Assembly (NCBI GenBank): GCA_049585815.1
Contig: JBAVAR010000144.1
Location: 1-64,000 of the forward strand
Length of the DNA: 64,000 nt
Direction of reading: 5' to 3'
Source: DATLSM01 sp049585815
GTDB taxonomy: Bacteria; Actinomycetota; Thermoleophilia; Solirubrobacterales; 70-9
Below are positions 1-8,192 of the stretch, piece by piece. A program made the position numbers and the translations under genes. Each line of letters begins with the position of its first letter. The stretch's first letter is position 1. The notes under the pieces are model-generated. The model had not been told where the DNA came from. It did no database searches and was given only the letters and a program-made list of their open reading frames with translations.

Positions 1-92
1 ATCACCACCCGCTGCCCGGCACGCGCCCAGCGCAGCGCCAGGCCGGCGCCGAGGGCACCGGTGCCGCCGATGATCGGAATCGGCTCGCTCAC
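1..92 (-). CDS. NADPH-dependent F420 reductase, N-terminal part (runs off the window)
   Basis: Reading leftward from a GTG at 92, 30 codons stay open to the edge. They give a Rossmann start, IPIIGGTGALGAGLALR, then WARAGQRVV. The GGTG.LG.GLA.R pattern with a following A.AG..V is what F420-dependent NADP oxidoreductases (NpdG/Fno family) show at the NADP site. That enzyme moves hydride between reduced F420 and NADP in the cytoplasm. Only the nucleotide-binding beta-alpha-beta unit is visible, so other dinucleotide-binding enzymes cannot be excluded. The gene is divergent from the SDR gene, with 28 bases between the two starts. A shared promoter region is inferred. Confidence 0.6.
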   Translation of the reverse strand, partial: MSEPIPIIGGTGALGAGLALRWARAGQRVV

Positions 93-120
93 GGGTGCGC
101 CAGTCTATGCTGCTGCACCT

Positions 121-855
121 GTGAGGCTGGAGGGACGAAAGGCGCTGGTGAGCGGGGGCGCGAGCGGGATCGGTGCCGCGATCGCGGCGCGACTGGCCGC
201 CGAGGGCGCCGAGGTCTGGGTCGGCGATATCGACACCGAGGGGGCGGGCCGGGTCGCGGGCGAGATCGCCGGCCACGCACTGCAGCTCGACGTCACCGAG
301 ATCAGCTCCGCCCGCGCCGCGCTCGAGTCCACGGGAACCCTCGACATCCTCGTCAACAACGCCGGCACCGATGAGTTCGGCTTCTTCACCTACACCACGC
401 CCGAACAGTGGGCGCGGGTGCTGGCGGTCAATCTCGGCGGCGTCCTCAACTGCACCCACGCCGCCCTTCCCGCGATGCAGCAGGCGGGCTACGGTCGCAT
501 CATCAGCATCTCCTCGGAGGCGGGCAGGGTCGGCTCGAAGGGCTCTGCGGTTTACTCGGCCGCCAAGGGCGGGATCCTCGCCTTCATGAAGGCGATCGCC
601 CGCGAGAACGCGCGCTACGGGATCACCGCCAACTCGATCGCCCCCGGGCCGATCGAGACGCCGCTCTTGATGGGCGCCAAGGAGTTCGGTGAGATCGGCG
701 AGAGGGTGATCGAGACGATGAAGGAGGCGACCCAGATGAAGCGCCTCGGCCAGCCCGACGAGGTTGCCGCGGCGGTCGCCTTCCTCGCCTCCGGGGACGC
801 TTCCTACGTCACCGGCGAGACCCTCGGCGTCAGTGGCGGCCTCGGGATGGTCTGA
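121..855 (+). CDS. SDR-family oxidoreductase (FabG-like)
   Basis: Classical short-chain dehydrogenase of about 244 residues. The cofactor motif GGASGIGAAIA is near residue 11, the VNNAG motif is mid-protein, and the catalytic Ser/Tyr-x-x-x-Lys set is seen in SISSEAGRVGS and VYSAAKGG. The C-terminal YVTGETLGVSGG is typical of FabG-like enzymes. The GTG at 121 places the first beta strand (RKALVSGG) at the usual distance. An ATG at 61 would add about 20 residues overlapping the divergent gene and is less likely. The substrate cannot be told: 3-oxoacyl thioesters, alcohols and sugars are all used in this family. Confidence 0.88.
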   Translation: MRLEGRKALVSGGASGIGAAIAARLAAEGAEVWVGDIDTEGAGRVAGEIAGHALQLDVTEISSARAALESTGTLDILVNNAGTDEFGFFTYTTPEQWARVLAVNLGGVLNCTHAALPAMQQAGYGRIISISSEAGRVGSKGSAVYSAAKGGILAFMKAIARENARYGITANSIAPGPIETPLLMGAKEFGEIGERVIETMKEATQMKRLGQPDEVAAAVAFLASGDASYVTGETLGVSGGLGMV

Positions 856-1197
856 GGGCGACCGTGCCCTGGGAGGCTGTTGCCTTCCCACGAGGTTTCA
901 ATGGACCGGCTTTCCGCACCTGGGGCGGCCGCGGAGGCCCCAGGTGCAGTTGGTGCTCGCCAAGACAGAGGCGGGCCCAATCAGCGCCCCCAGCGAGTGT
1001 TAGGGGTCGGTTGGCAGCGGCCTTGGCAGCAAGGTATCTGAGCCGATAGGGCCGTCAAACCAAGCTGGGCTCGGCGCCAGAATTTCCCCAATGTTCTGGC
1101 GATCTCCTCACCGTGGCTCCTCGTCGGTGCACTGAGCCCACCCGCCGAATCGCCGCTGTTGGCGAGCGCGGCTCGGCACGGGTGATCTTGTCCTTGG
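856..1197. other. Gene-free stretch between SDR and L,D-transpeptidase-like gene
   Basis: Convergent intergenic region. Apart from the hairpin at 916-947 I see no supported gene. The open frames here are short and have Arg/Pro-rich, non-coding composition. Confidence 0.6.
916..947. terminator. Strong stem-loop downstream of SDR gene, terminator-like
   Basis: Perfect 11-bp inverted repeat (GCACCTGGGGC at 916-926 against 937-947) with a 10-base loop, 60 bases after the SDR stop and between convergent genes. No T run follows, so classical intrinsic termination is uncertain. Such bare GC stems are common at gene ends in high-GC actinobacteria. Confidence 0.5.
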
Positions 1198-1914
1198 TCA
1201 GCCCCCTGAGCGGGGTATTGCCAGCCTTCGCAGCCAGCTGCTCGGCCCGATCAGAATCCGCGTGCCCGGTCGCATCCAGCGAAGCACCGCGAGCAGATCG
1301 TGCTGGCGCAGCGAAACGCAGCCGGCGGTGGGCCCGCCGGTCTGCTCGTGCAAGAAGATCCCTGATCCCCGCCCAAAGACCGGATGGCGGTAATTGAAGC
1401 CGATCACCGCCGCATAGCGGTAGGCGTTTGCGTGATAGGACCACAGGTAGTCATTGGGCGGAGTGCAGGGCGTGCGATTGACCCAACGGTTGTAGTTGGC
1501 TGAGGTCTCACCCCAGCAGGAACCAGGGACCAAACGGCGCCAGCGAAAGCCGGTGACGCCGGGGTTAGGGCGCGAGCCGAAGTCAAAGACGAACCCGTAG
1601 TCGCCGATTGGAGTTGTGCCGTCTCCGTCGTGCCTTTCCCGCGGACGCGAGAGGCCGTTGTATCCAACCTGGGCCGGCATTGCTTTGCGAACCGTCTGCC
1701 AACGGCGGCCCTGTAGTTGATAGACCCGGGCCGTGGCGTAGGTGGTGTGCATGCTCGTGGTCGCGATCTCGAGAATCCGATTCGCCGATTTCAGGCCACG
1801 CATTCCACTGGGACTCACTCCGGGAGCAGACTCCGAGTTGGCGGCCAAAGCTCCGGGAGCCCCGATCCCCCCCAAAACCAGAGCGAGCGCAAAAACGATG
1901 CGGGTATTCCTCAT
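1198..1914 (-). CDS. Secreted L,D-transpeptidase (YkuD-like) domain protein
   Basis: 238 residues with an N-terminal signal peptide (hydrophobic run about residues 6-24, ending ALAA). The C-terminal half holds a YkuD-type site: FLHEQTGG with His189, followed by PTAGCVSL with the presumed nucleophile Cys199. Canonical L,D-transpeptidases read SHGC; here the His before Gly-Cys is Ala, as in a recognisable subgroup with PTAGCV. Upstream features TPIGDYGF and the invariant-looking Gly/Trp positions fit the fold. The likely role is peptidoglycan cross-linking or remodelling outside the membrane. The gene stands alone, convergent with the SDR gene. Catalysis is inferred from the Cys/His pair. Confidence 0.8.
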   Translation of the reverse strand: MRNTRIVFALALVLGGIGAPGALAANSESAPGVSPSGMRGLKSANRILEIATTSMHTTYATARVYQLQGRRWQTVRKAMPAQVGYNGLSRPRERHDGDGTTPIGDYGFVFDFGSRPNPGVTGFRWRRLVPGSCWGETSANYNRWVNRTPCTPPNDYLWSYHANAYRYAAVIGFNYRHPVFGRGSGIFLHEQTGGPTAGCVSLRQHDLLAVLRWMRPGTRILIGPSSWLRRLAIPRSGG

Positions 1915-2389
1915 ATCAACCGCACACCGGCCTGCCGCAGCTTCGCCTCATCACCTGCGTTGCAGGTTTTGAGAGTTGAGCTGCCTGGCGAGCGAACTGC
2001 CAGGTCGGTCGCAATTGGGGTGGAGCTCTCGAAATCCGCAGAGCTGCTGAGAAGCGAGGGCAGATCGAAGGGCCTCGGCCGGTGCAACTGGTATCCACTG
2101 ATGAGTTGGCTGATTGATTCCGGATGATTGCAGCCCGCCCCCTGAGCTCGGCTGAGAGGGGGTTCGGTGCCCCGACCTGTGAAGCCGCCCGGATCGACGC
2201 GGGAGCACCTGATCGGGGTTTGAAGCGAACTGCGTGCAATCGGGCCGCGTTGGCCGGCGGCGCGCCCGACTGCGCTATTTCCCTGAGATGCCGCGATATT
2301 CCAGTCACGGCCCAGTTTTGAGTTGGCCGATAGATTTGCCAGTCGTGGGATTGCAGAACCGCTTCGGGCTTGCCCCAAAGACAGCGATC
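1915..2389. other. Divergent intergenic region
   Basis: Lies between two divergently transcribed genes for secreted proteins and must contain both promoters. No clear -10/-35 pair, RNA or intact gene recognised. The frames here are overlapping and have non-coding composition. Confidence 0.5.
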
Positions 2390-3349
2390 ATGACCAGCAC
2401 AGTGCGAGCCAGGCTTCTCCTAATTTCAGTATTTGCCTTGCTCCTGCCCTCCGCCGCATCAGCGCTGGTTCCCAGCGCAACAAGGCCGAGTGAGCGGGCG
2501 GAGTTTTCGGTGCCAATCTCCCTGTTCACCGTGCGCGGCTCCAGCGGGTACATGATCACTGTCTACGGCGCCGCTGGCGGGCCGGGAAGGAGCACGGTGG
2601 GTCTCTCCGCTGCCCACGGCACTGCCAGCGCCACATACACGACCGAGGGCACGGTCACTGCGGAGAAAATGGAGGCCAGCTTCGGACCTCTGGGAGCACT
2701 GGCGCTTCGCTTCAGATCCTCGGGTCGAGTCATACAAACGATGGTGCCGCCGGGGTGTCGGGTCAACGGTTTCCCGTCGGTCGCCAGAGCTCGCCTGGGA
2801 ACCTTCACCGGCACTCTTTGGTTTCGCGGCGAGCGGGGCTATACGAAAGTATCCACCCATCGGATCAAGGGTCGTGTCGGCGAACCCCGGGCGATTCTCG
2901 GCGGCCGAGGTCACCCCTGTCTGAGCCCGGGATCTGGGGCAAATGAAGCCTCCGGCGTACTGCTTGCCGCCTCGCGCCCAACCAGGGAAGCGAGCTTCGG
3001 AGCGACCGCCGAACCCCCATCGGATGCTCCGCAGGCAGCCGCATCGCCCGCGGCCCGAGCCGATGGGCTCGGTAGCTACCGGTTCGACGGCTCCACGCTG
3101 GAACAGCGGAGTGGGGTCGAGATCGCCCGCTCCGCCGCGGCAACCGGCCCGGCTGGCGATTTCATCTTCGACAGCACCCTCAGCTCTGCCACGGTCACCC
3201 CGCCACCACCGTTCAGCGGCAGCGCCACCTTCCAGCGCAATCCGGGCGGATCGGCCGGCTGGACCGGGTCCCTCAGCGTCTCACTTCCCGGGCTTCCACG
3301 GGTGAGGCTTGCCGGTCCGCGATTCAGGTCAAGCATGCAATCCTTTTGA
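2390..3349 (+). CDS. Secreted protein of unknown function
   Basis: 319 residues from the ATG at 2390, chosen because it starts a clean signal peptide (MTSTVRARLLLISVFALLL, cleavage near SAASA). A start further upstream would bury it. The mature part is beta-rich, with Gly/Ser/Thr and two Cys about 50 residues apart (PPGCRVNG and GHPCLSPG), followed by an Ala/Pro-rich linker and a second beta-rich section ending GLPRVRLAGPRF. I recognise no family. Similar two-part secreted proteins are common in Solirubrobacterales-type genomes. An extracellular location is the only functional statement the sequence supports. Confidence 0.7.
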   Translation: MTSTVRARLLLISVFALLLPSAASALVPSATRPSERAEFSVPISLFTVRGSSGYMITVYGAAGGPGRSTVGLSAAHGTASATYTTEGTVTAEKMEASFGPLGALALRFRSSGRVIQTMVPPGCRVNGFPSVARARLGTFTGTLWFRGERGYTKVSTHRIKGRVGEPRAILGGRGHPCLSPGSGANEASGVLLAASRPTREASFGATAEPPSDAPQAAASPAARADGLGSYRFDGSTLEQRSGVEIARSAAATGPAGDFIFDSTLSSATVTPPPPFSGSATFQRNPGGSAGWTGSLSVSLPGLPRVRLAGPRFRSSMQSF

Positions 3350-3650
3350 GTGGGTCAGGGGAGGGTGCCTGGGCCAGCCGCGGTAGGGGTCGCTGGCCCG
3401 GCTTGATTGCGGCCCAGGGGTTGGCATACCCAGTGGCATTTCCTCGGCCTTCACAATTCAAGAGCGTGCGAGGTCCCCCCCATGCAGGCCAGCAGGCATC
3501 GCCCGGCGGGAGTGCCGCGAGCGCTTCGGCGATCGACGCCGTGAGCCAGAGTCCCGTCAAATCGGCGAGCGAGGTGGCGTCGATTGGCGCTCCCCGACGG
3601 ATATGTTGGGGCGGAGATCCGAGAACCGGAAGCGGGGCATCCAAGCCCTG
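3350..3650. other. Upstream region of the glycosyltransferase-Mur ligase operon
   Basis: No supported gene. It should contain the promoter of the three-gene unit that starts at 3665, but no consensus promoter could be picked out. Confidence 0.4.
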
Positions 3651-3659
3651 AGGAGAGGA
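3651..3659 (+). promoter_or_regulatory. Ribosome binding site that decides the GTG start at 3665
   Basis: AGGAGAGGA lies 5 bases before GTG 3665. It supports this start over an in-frame upstream start at 3584 that has no such signal. Confidence 0.7.
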
Positions 3660-3664
3660 GCCTG

Positions 3665-4885
3665 GTGGAGATCGTGCTCGCGGCGCTGGCTTTCGATCAG
3701 CCAGGAGGGATGCAGACCTACATACTCACCCTCGCTCCGCACCTCGAGCGCCTCGGCCACGGCGTCACGATCTACGCGCCAGACGGTGGACAGGTGGCGG
3801 ATCTGGCGAGATCACGCGGACTGCGGGTGAGCGATCTCGAAAGCCAGCTCCCGCCAAGCTGTGACGCTGTGATCTCAAGCGACGCGGTCTCGGCGCTGGT
3901 GATGGCGGATCGCTTCCCCGCTGCGGTGCGGGGCATCATCGTCCACGGTGGTGACTTCGACCTGCACCTGCCGCCCGCTCACGAGGGGGTGGTTTCGTTC
4001 GCAGTCGCGATGAACGGGGTGGTCCAGCGACGGGTGGAGGCCAGCGCCGGCGCCCCGCCTGTGACACGGCTGCGACAACCGATCGAGATCGCGCATTTCT
4101 TTGCCGCCGGCCCGGTCCGCGAGCAGGCGGAGCGGGTGCTCTTGCTCGGCAACTATCTCAGTGGGCGGCGGCGGGATGCTCTGGTGGATGTCTGTGAGCG
4201 TGCGGGGCTGGAGTGGCGCCAGGTCGGGGCCAGCGGTGAGATAGCGCTCGATCCCCGGCCGGCGATACTCGAGGCCGATATCGTGATCGCGCAAGGGAGG
4301 GCGGCGCTTGAGGGGATGGCGTGCGGCCGGGCAGTGTGGGTATTTGGCCCCTCCGGCGGCGATGGCTGGGTCACCGCGGACACCTATGAGGCGATCGAGG
4401 CCGATGGCCTGCGAGGCCGCGCCAGCGGGGCACCTATCGACGCTGAGGCGTTCGGGCGAGCGCTGGCGGACTACCGACCACAGATGGGCGAGGTCAACCG
4501 CGAACTCGCGGTCCTCCACCACTCACCATACGATCATGCGGTTGCCGTTGTCGGCCTGCTGGAGGGCCGATCAAAGGGGCCGGCGCCGGGCGCCCCCTTG
4601 AGGGAGATGGCACGACTCGTGCGCACCCACCACGATGCTCAATCGCGTGTCGCGGCCGTCGCGCTCGAGCTTCGAGCGCTCCACGGGCAATACCAGATGC
4701 TGGCAAGGGAAAATGCCCGACACGCAGAGGAAAGCGCCCGACACGCCGCGGAGCTTGATGCGTGTCGCGCTCAGGTGGCCGAGCTGCTGGCCAGGCTGCA
4801 CCCGCCCCCCGGGCTCTGGCGTCGCGCCGGCGGTTATGGCAAGCGACGGCTCAAGCGAGTGTGGCGGGGGCTTGTAGGAGGGTGA
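3665..4885 (+). CDS. GT-B-type glycosyltransferase with C-terminal coiled coil
   Basis: 406 residues. The N-terminal domain begins IVLAALAFDQPGGMQTY, with the Gly-Gly loop typical of GT4/GT-B enzymes, then HLERLGHGVTIYAP. The second half has an E-containing donor-site-like segment (GRAALEGMACGRAVWVFGP), comparable to the EAMA.G.PVV region of GT4 enzymes. The last about 90 residues form a heptad-rich helix (ARENARHAEESARHAAEL) ending in a basic tail (GKRRLKRVWRGLVGG), which could hold it at a membrane or a partner. The canonical acceptor-side residues are hard to place, so substrate is unknown. Its stop overlaps the start of the MurF-like gene (GTGA), so translation is probably coupled. Joint action with the two ligases is inferred. 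Confidence 0.75.
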   Translation: MEIVLAALAFDQPGGMQTYILTLAPHLERLGHGVTIYAPDGGQVADLARSRGLRVSDLESQLPPSCDAVISSDAVSALVMADRFPAAVRGIIVHGGDFDLHLPPAHEGVVSFAVAMNGVVQRRVEASAGAPPVTRLRQPIEIAHFFAAGPVREQAERVLLLGNYLSGRRRDALVDVCERAGLEWRQVGASGEIALDPRPAILEADIVIAQGRAALEGMACGRAVWVFGPSGGDGWVTADTYEAIEADGLRGRASGAPIDAEAFGRALADYRPQMGEVNRELAVLHHSPYDHAVAVVGLLEGRSKGPAPGAPLREMARLVRTHHDAQSRVAAVALELRALHGQYQMLARENARHAEESARHAAELDACRAQVAELLARLHPPPGLWRRAGGYGKRRLKRVWRGLVGG

Positions 4886-6192
4886 AGCACGATGCGAGCT
4901 GGCTTGCGGGGGCTGCCGATGGCCGCCTGATCAGCAGCGACAAAGGAGTCGTAGCGCGGGGTCAGGTCTGCGTCGACACCCGGCTGCTGCACAGCGGTGA
5001 CGTATTCCTTGCCCTGCCCGGCTCGCGAACCAGTGGCGGTGAGTACATCGCCGACGCGATCAAACTGGGCGCCGACGGTGTGATCGCACAGGCAGCGCAG
5101 CTCGAGCGGGCCGCTCAACTCCCGATCGCCGTTGCCGTCGCAGAACCGCGCGAAGCCCTGCGCTCGATCGCACGAGCCAGGCGCGAGGAGTTCGACGGCC
5201 ACGCGATCGCGGTCACCGGATCCACCGGCAAGACGACAACCACCGAGATGATCGCCTCCCTCCTTGACCCACTGCTGGACCCCCACGCCACGCGGGATGG
5301 GTTCAACACCCATCTTGGCGTTGCCGCCACGATGGCCGGCCTGCCCGATCGGACCCGCGCCTTGGTGGTTGAGCTATCGATGCAGGCCCGCGGCCAGATT
5401 GCCGAGAAGGCCGCCCTGCTGAGGCCCACGGCGGCCGTGATCACCAACATCGCCCCCGCCCACCTCCAGAGCGCGGGTTCGGTGGCCGATATTGCCCGCA
5501 ACAAGGCGGAGCTACTGGCCGCATTGCCACCCGGCGCGCCCTGCGTCGTGCCCGCCGAGGAGCCGCTGCTCGAGCCCTATCTGCGCGACGACCTGATGAC
5601 AGTTCGCCACGGCCGGGGGGGAGATTTCCAGCTGCTGGATATGGTCGACGGGGTTGCGAGGATCGATTGCGCGGGCAGGACCACCGCCGTGCGATCGGGA
5701 TTCTCCCAGCCGCACAACCTTGACAATCTGGTTGCTGCGGTGGCGCTGATCAGCGCACTGGGGATGCGGCCAGCAGAGGAGGTCGGCACCGATTTACCGC
5801 CGCTGCGCTGGCAGCTGGGGCGCCTCGGCAAGGCGGAGCTGGTGCTCGACTGCTTCAACAACAGTCCACTGGCTCTGCGTGCCGCGCTGGAGGCCTTCGC
5901 CGCTGAATCGGCGCTTCGTCGGCTCGCCGTTCTGGGCGCCTTTGAGGAGCTTGGTTCTGAGGCGAGGCGATATCACCGCGCCGCCGGGGTGGAAGCCGGG
6001 CGCTTGGGGATCGACGCGATCATCACCGTGGGCGAGCCCTCGCGACAGTATCTGGACGGATACCCGGGTGAGTCCTACTCAGTCGATACGCCTGAGCAGG
6101 CGCGGGTCCTGCTGGGAAGGATCGCTCGCGACGGCGATCGGGTACTGGTCAAGGGTCCGAGAAACGCCCAGCTTGAGAGAATCGCGAAGTGA
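4882..6192 (+). CDS. MurF-like amino acid/peptide ligase
   Basis: About 436 residues from GTG 4882, which overlaps the preceding TGA and has a GGAG 2-5 bases upstream. Three Mur domains are visible: an N-terminal substrate domain (DTRLLHSGDVFLALPGSRT), a P-loop (AVTGSTGKTTTTEM), the central VITNIAPAHLQSAGS with the Lys of IARNKAELL (normally carbamylated), and a C-terminal domain with LDCFNNSPLAL in place of the usual D.YNANP, then VLGAFEELG and VLVKGPRN. MurF adds D-Ala-D-Ala to UDP-MurNAc-tripeptide. The changed NANP motif and the lack of ddl, mraY or murG nearby suggest a paralogue with another substrate. That is inference; the true murF could also simply be displaced. Confidence 0.75.
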   Translation: MKHDASWLAGAADGRLISSDKGVVARGQVCVDTRLLHSGDVFLALPGSRTSGGEYIADAIKLGADGVIAQAAQLERAAQLPIAVAVAEPREALRSIARARREEFDGHAIAVTGSTGKTTTTEMIASLLDPLLDPHATRDGFNTHLGVAATMAGLPDRTRALVVELSMQARGQIAEKAALLRPTAAVITNIAPAHLQSAGSVADIARNKAELLAALPPGAPCVVPAEEPLLEPYLRDDLMTVRHGRGGDFQLLDMVDGVARIDCAGRTTAVRSGFSQPHNLDNLVAAVALISALGMRPAEEVGTDLPPLRWQLGRLGKAELVLDCFNNSPLALRAALEAFAAESALRRLAVLGAFEELGSEARRYHRAAGVEAGRLGIDAIITVGEPSRQYLDGYPGESYSVDTPEQARVLLGRIARDGDRVLVKGPRNAQLERIAK

Positions 6193-7676
6193 GTCAGCCA
6201 GCCAGCGATCCGCTGCCGCCGGCACCGTATCTGGTGCTTGGCTGCGCTCGTGCCGGGGTGAGCGCGGCCGAGGCGCTCGCCACCCGGGTGGCGCCGTCGA
6301 AAATCCGCCTCTGGGACGGTAACGACGGGTCAGAGACGAGGCGCCGCCGCGCGCGCCTCGCGAGCCTCGGGGTGGAGGTCGAGCTCGGCCCGTGGCGCCG
6401 CGAGGCGCTTTTGGGGTCGCCCGCCGGAGCGGTGATCAAGAGTCCCGGTGTGCCGGCCGAGAGCGAGCCGGTCAGAGAAGCGCTGGCGCTCGGCCTGCCC
6501 GTGCTGGATGAGCTCGAGCTCGGACGCAGGCTGAGCCGTCGGCGGCTGATCGCCGTGACAGGCACCGACGGCAAGTCGACCGTGTGCGCGCTCCTTGCCC
6601 ACGCACTGGGCGGGGAGGACGGCCCGCTGCCGGTGGCCGGGAATACAGAATTTGGATCCCCGCTCACCGCGTTGGCCGTCGAGGGTGGCCCGGCGGTGAT
6701 CGAGACCTCCAGCTACCAGCTGGAGTTCTGTGGCGAGCCGTTCGCGGAGTTGGCGGTGCTGACCAACCTGAGCGCCGAGCATCTGCACCGCCACCACACG
6801 ATGAGCGCATACGGCGCGGCGAAGCGACGTCTCTTTATCGGAGCCGCTCAGACGGTGGCGCTGGCGGTGGTCAACGTCGACAGCGCCTTCGGGCGCCAAC
6901 TCGCGCAGGATCTGCGCGCCGCGGGCTCCACCGTCGCGACTTTCGGGTCAACCGAGCACGCTCAATACCGTGTGCTCGACGCCAGATGGGACGCGGCAAC
7001 CGCGCGGGTCCAGCTGGGGACGCCGTCTGGCGAGGGGCTAGAGCTGGTGACCCGGCTGCCCGGATGGCACAACGCGGAGAACGTCGCGGCGGCGCTCGCC
7101 GTGTCGGACCTGCTCGGCGTGGCCCGCGCGGGCTCGCTTCGGGCGCTTGAGACGATGCCTGGGGTTCCCGGGCGCTGGGAGCGGGTGGACTGCGATCAGC
7201 CCTTTGACCTGGTCGTCGACTTTGCCCACACCGTTGCCGGATTACGCCAGGCGCTGCTGACGGCGCGAGACGTTGTTGGCGCTCGCGGCACCGCGGTTCA
7301 CCTGGTTCTCTGTGCGGGGGGCGCCAATAATCCGGGCAAACGACGTCCGCTTGGCGCATTGGCCAGCGAACTCGCCGATCGGGTCGTGGTCACCGAGGGG
7401 AATGGGCGCGGCGAGCCCCCCGAGCAGGTGATCGCAGCGCTGCTGAGCGGCTGGCGTGAGGACAGGCGGATGCCCGAGATCGTGAGTGACCGCCGCGCTG
7501 CGATTCATCAGGCGATCAGAGGGGCTCTTCCTGGAGACATCGTGGTCATTGTCGGTCGCGGCGCGATGCCGATCCTGCTTGCGGATAGATCCGGTGGCGG
7601 GGAGCCCTTCGATGATCGTCTTGTGGCGCGGGAGGAGTTGATCTCGATCGCGCCCGAGCTCATGCTCGGGCGCTGA
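6189..7676 (+). CDS. Mur ligase with MurD-like N-terminus and MurE-like C-terminus
   Basis: 495 residues, start overlapping the previous stop (GTGA). The N-terminal half resembles MurD: LVLGCARAGVSAAEAL, then IKSPGVPAESE, P-loop VTGTDGKST, VIETSSYQLE, and LTNLSAEHLHRHHTMSAYGAAK with the Lys that is carbamylated in the family. The C-terminal half resembles MurE: PGRWERVD, VVDFAHTVAGLRQAL, CAGGANNPGKRRPLG, and IVVIVGRGA near the end. The diaminopimelate-binding DNPR motif of MurE reads EGNGRGEP here, so meso-DAP is an unlikely substrate. With the MurF-like gene and the glycosyltransferase it suggests stepwise amino-acid addition to a sugar-linked acceptor. The 3' end overlaps the convergent GNAT gene by 17 bases. 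Confidence 0.75.
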   Translation: MSQPASDPLPPAPYLVLGCARAGVSAAEALATRVAPSKIRLWDGNDGSETRRRRARLASLGVEVELGPWRREALLGSPAGAVIKSPGVPAESEPVREALALGLPVLDELELGRRLSRRRLIAVTGTDGKSTVCALLAHALGGEDGPLPVAGNTEFGSPLTALAVEGGPAVIETSSYQLEFCGEPFAELAVLTNLSAEHLHRHHTMSAYGAAKRRLFIGAAQTVALAVVNVDSAFGRQLAQDLRAAGSTVATFGSTEHAQYRVLDARWDAATARVQLGTPSGEGLELVTRLPGWHNAENVAAALAVSDLLGVARAGSLRALETMPGVPGRWERVDCDQPFDLVVDFAHTVAGLRQALLTARDVVGARGTAVHLVLCAGGANNPGKRRPLGALASELADRVVVTEGNGRGEPPEQVIAALLSGWREDRRMPEIVSDRRAAIHQAIRGALPGDIVVIVGRGAMPILLADRSGGGEPFDDRLVAREELISIAPELMLGR

Positions 7677-8121
7677 GAGTGCGCTCGAGTACGAGGCGAT
7701 CGCGCCCTGGTCCGAGATAGTCATCGACCCGCTCAACCACGGCGAAGCCGAGCTTTGCCTGGAAGCGCAGTGCGCCGTGGGCGCTGGGGGAGCAGGTCGA
7801 ACGGATGCGAAGGGCTCCGAGGCAAGCGATTCGCCGAACCAACTCCTCGACGGTTGCCCGCCCGAATCCATGACCTTGGTGGCCCGGCTGGACCCCAAGC
7901 GCGAGTATCCAGCCGGTCTCAGCGGTAGCCGCGAGCGCACCGAACGCATAGGCTCGCGGAACGCCTTCGCGATCCTCGCTCAGCACGACGAGCCCCGGAA
8001 AGACATCGACGAGCTGTCGGATCGTGGAGGGCGAATAGGCGTTTGCGCCAAACGTCTGTCGATCTAGTGCCGCGAGCCTCGCTACGTCATCAACTGTGGC
8101 GGCGCGCACTGTGGGCTGCAT
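7660..8121 (-). CDS. GNAT-family N-acetyltransferase
   Basis: 153 residues. Begins with the GNAT strand VRAATVDDVARLAALD and carries the acetyl-CoA pyrophosphate loop in LGVQPGHQGHGFGRATVEEL (Q-x-x-G-x-G/A pattern), then a C-terminal SAHGALRFQAKLGFAVVERV, as in RimI-like enzymes where the segment after ARLY..LGF closes the fold. It transfers acetyl from acetyl-CoA to an amine; the target cannot be told. The gene is convergent with, and overlaps the end of, the MurD/E-like gene. It could modify the same product or be unrelated. Confidence 0.82.
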   Translation of the reverse strand: MQPTVRAATVDDVARLAALDRQTFGANAYSPSTIRQLVDVFPGLVVLSEDREGVPRAYAFGALAATAETGWILALGVQPGHQGHGFGRATVEELVRRIACLGALRIRSTCSPSAHGALRFQAKLGFAVVERVDDYLGPGRDRLVLERTLSARA

Positions 8122-8192
8122 CCAGGGCGGGATCTTCGCAGCTTCCCAGGCGAGCAGGGGAACCGCTCGGCGCCACCTAATACCTTGCGCAG

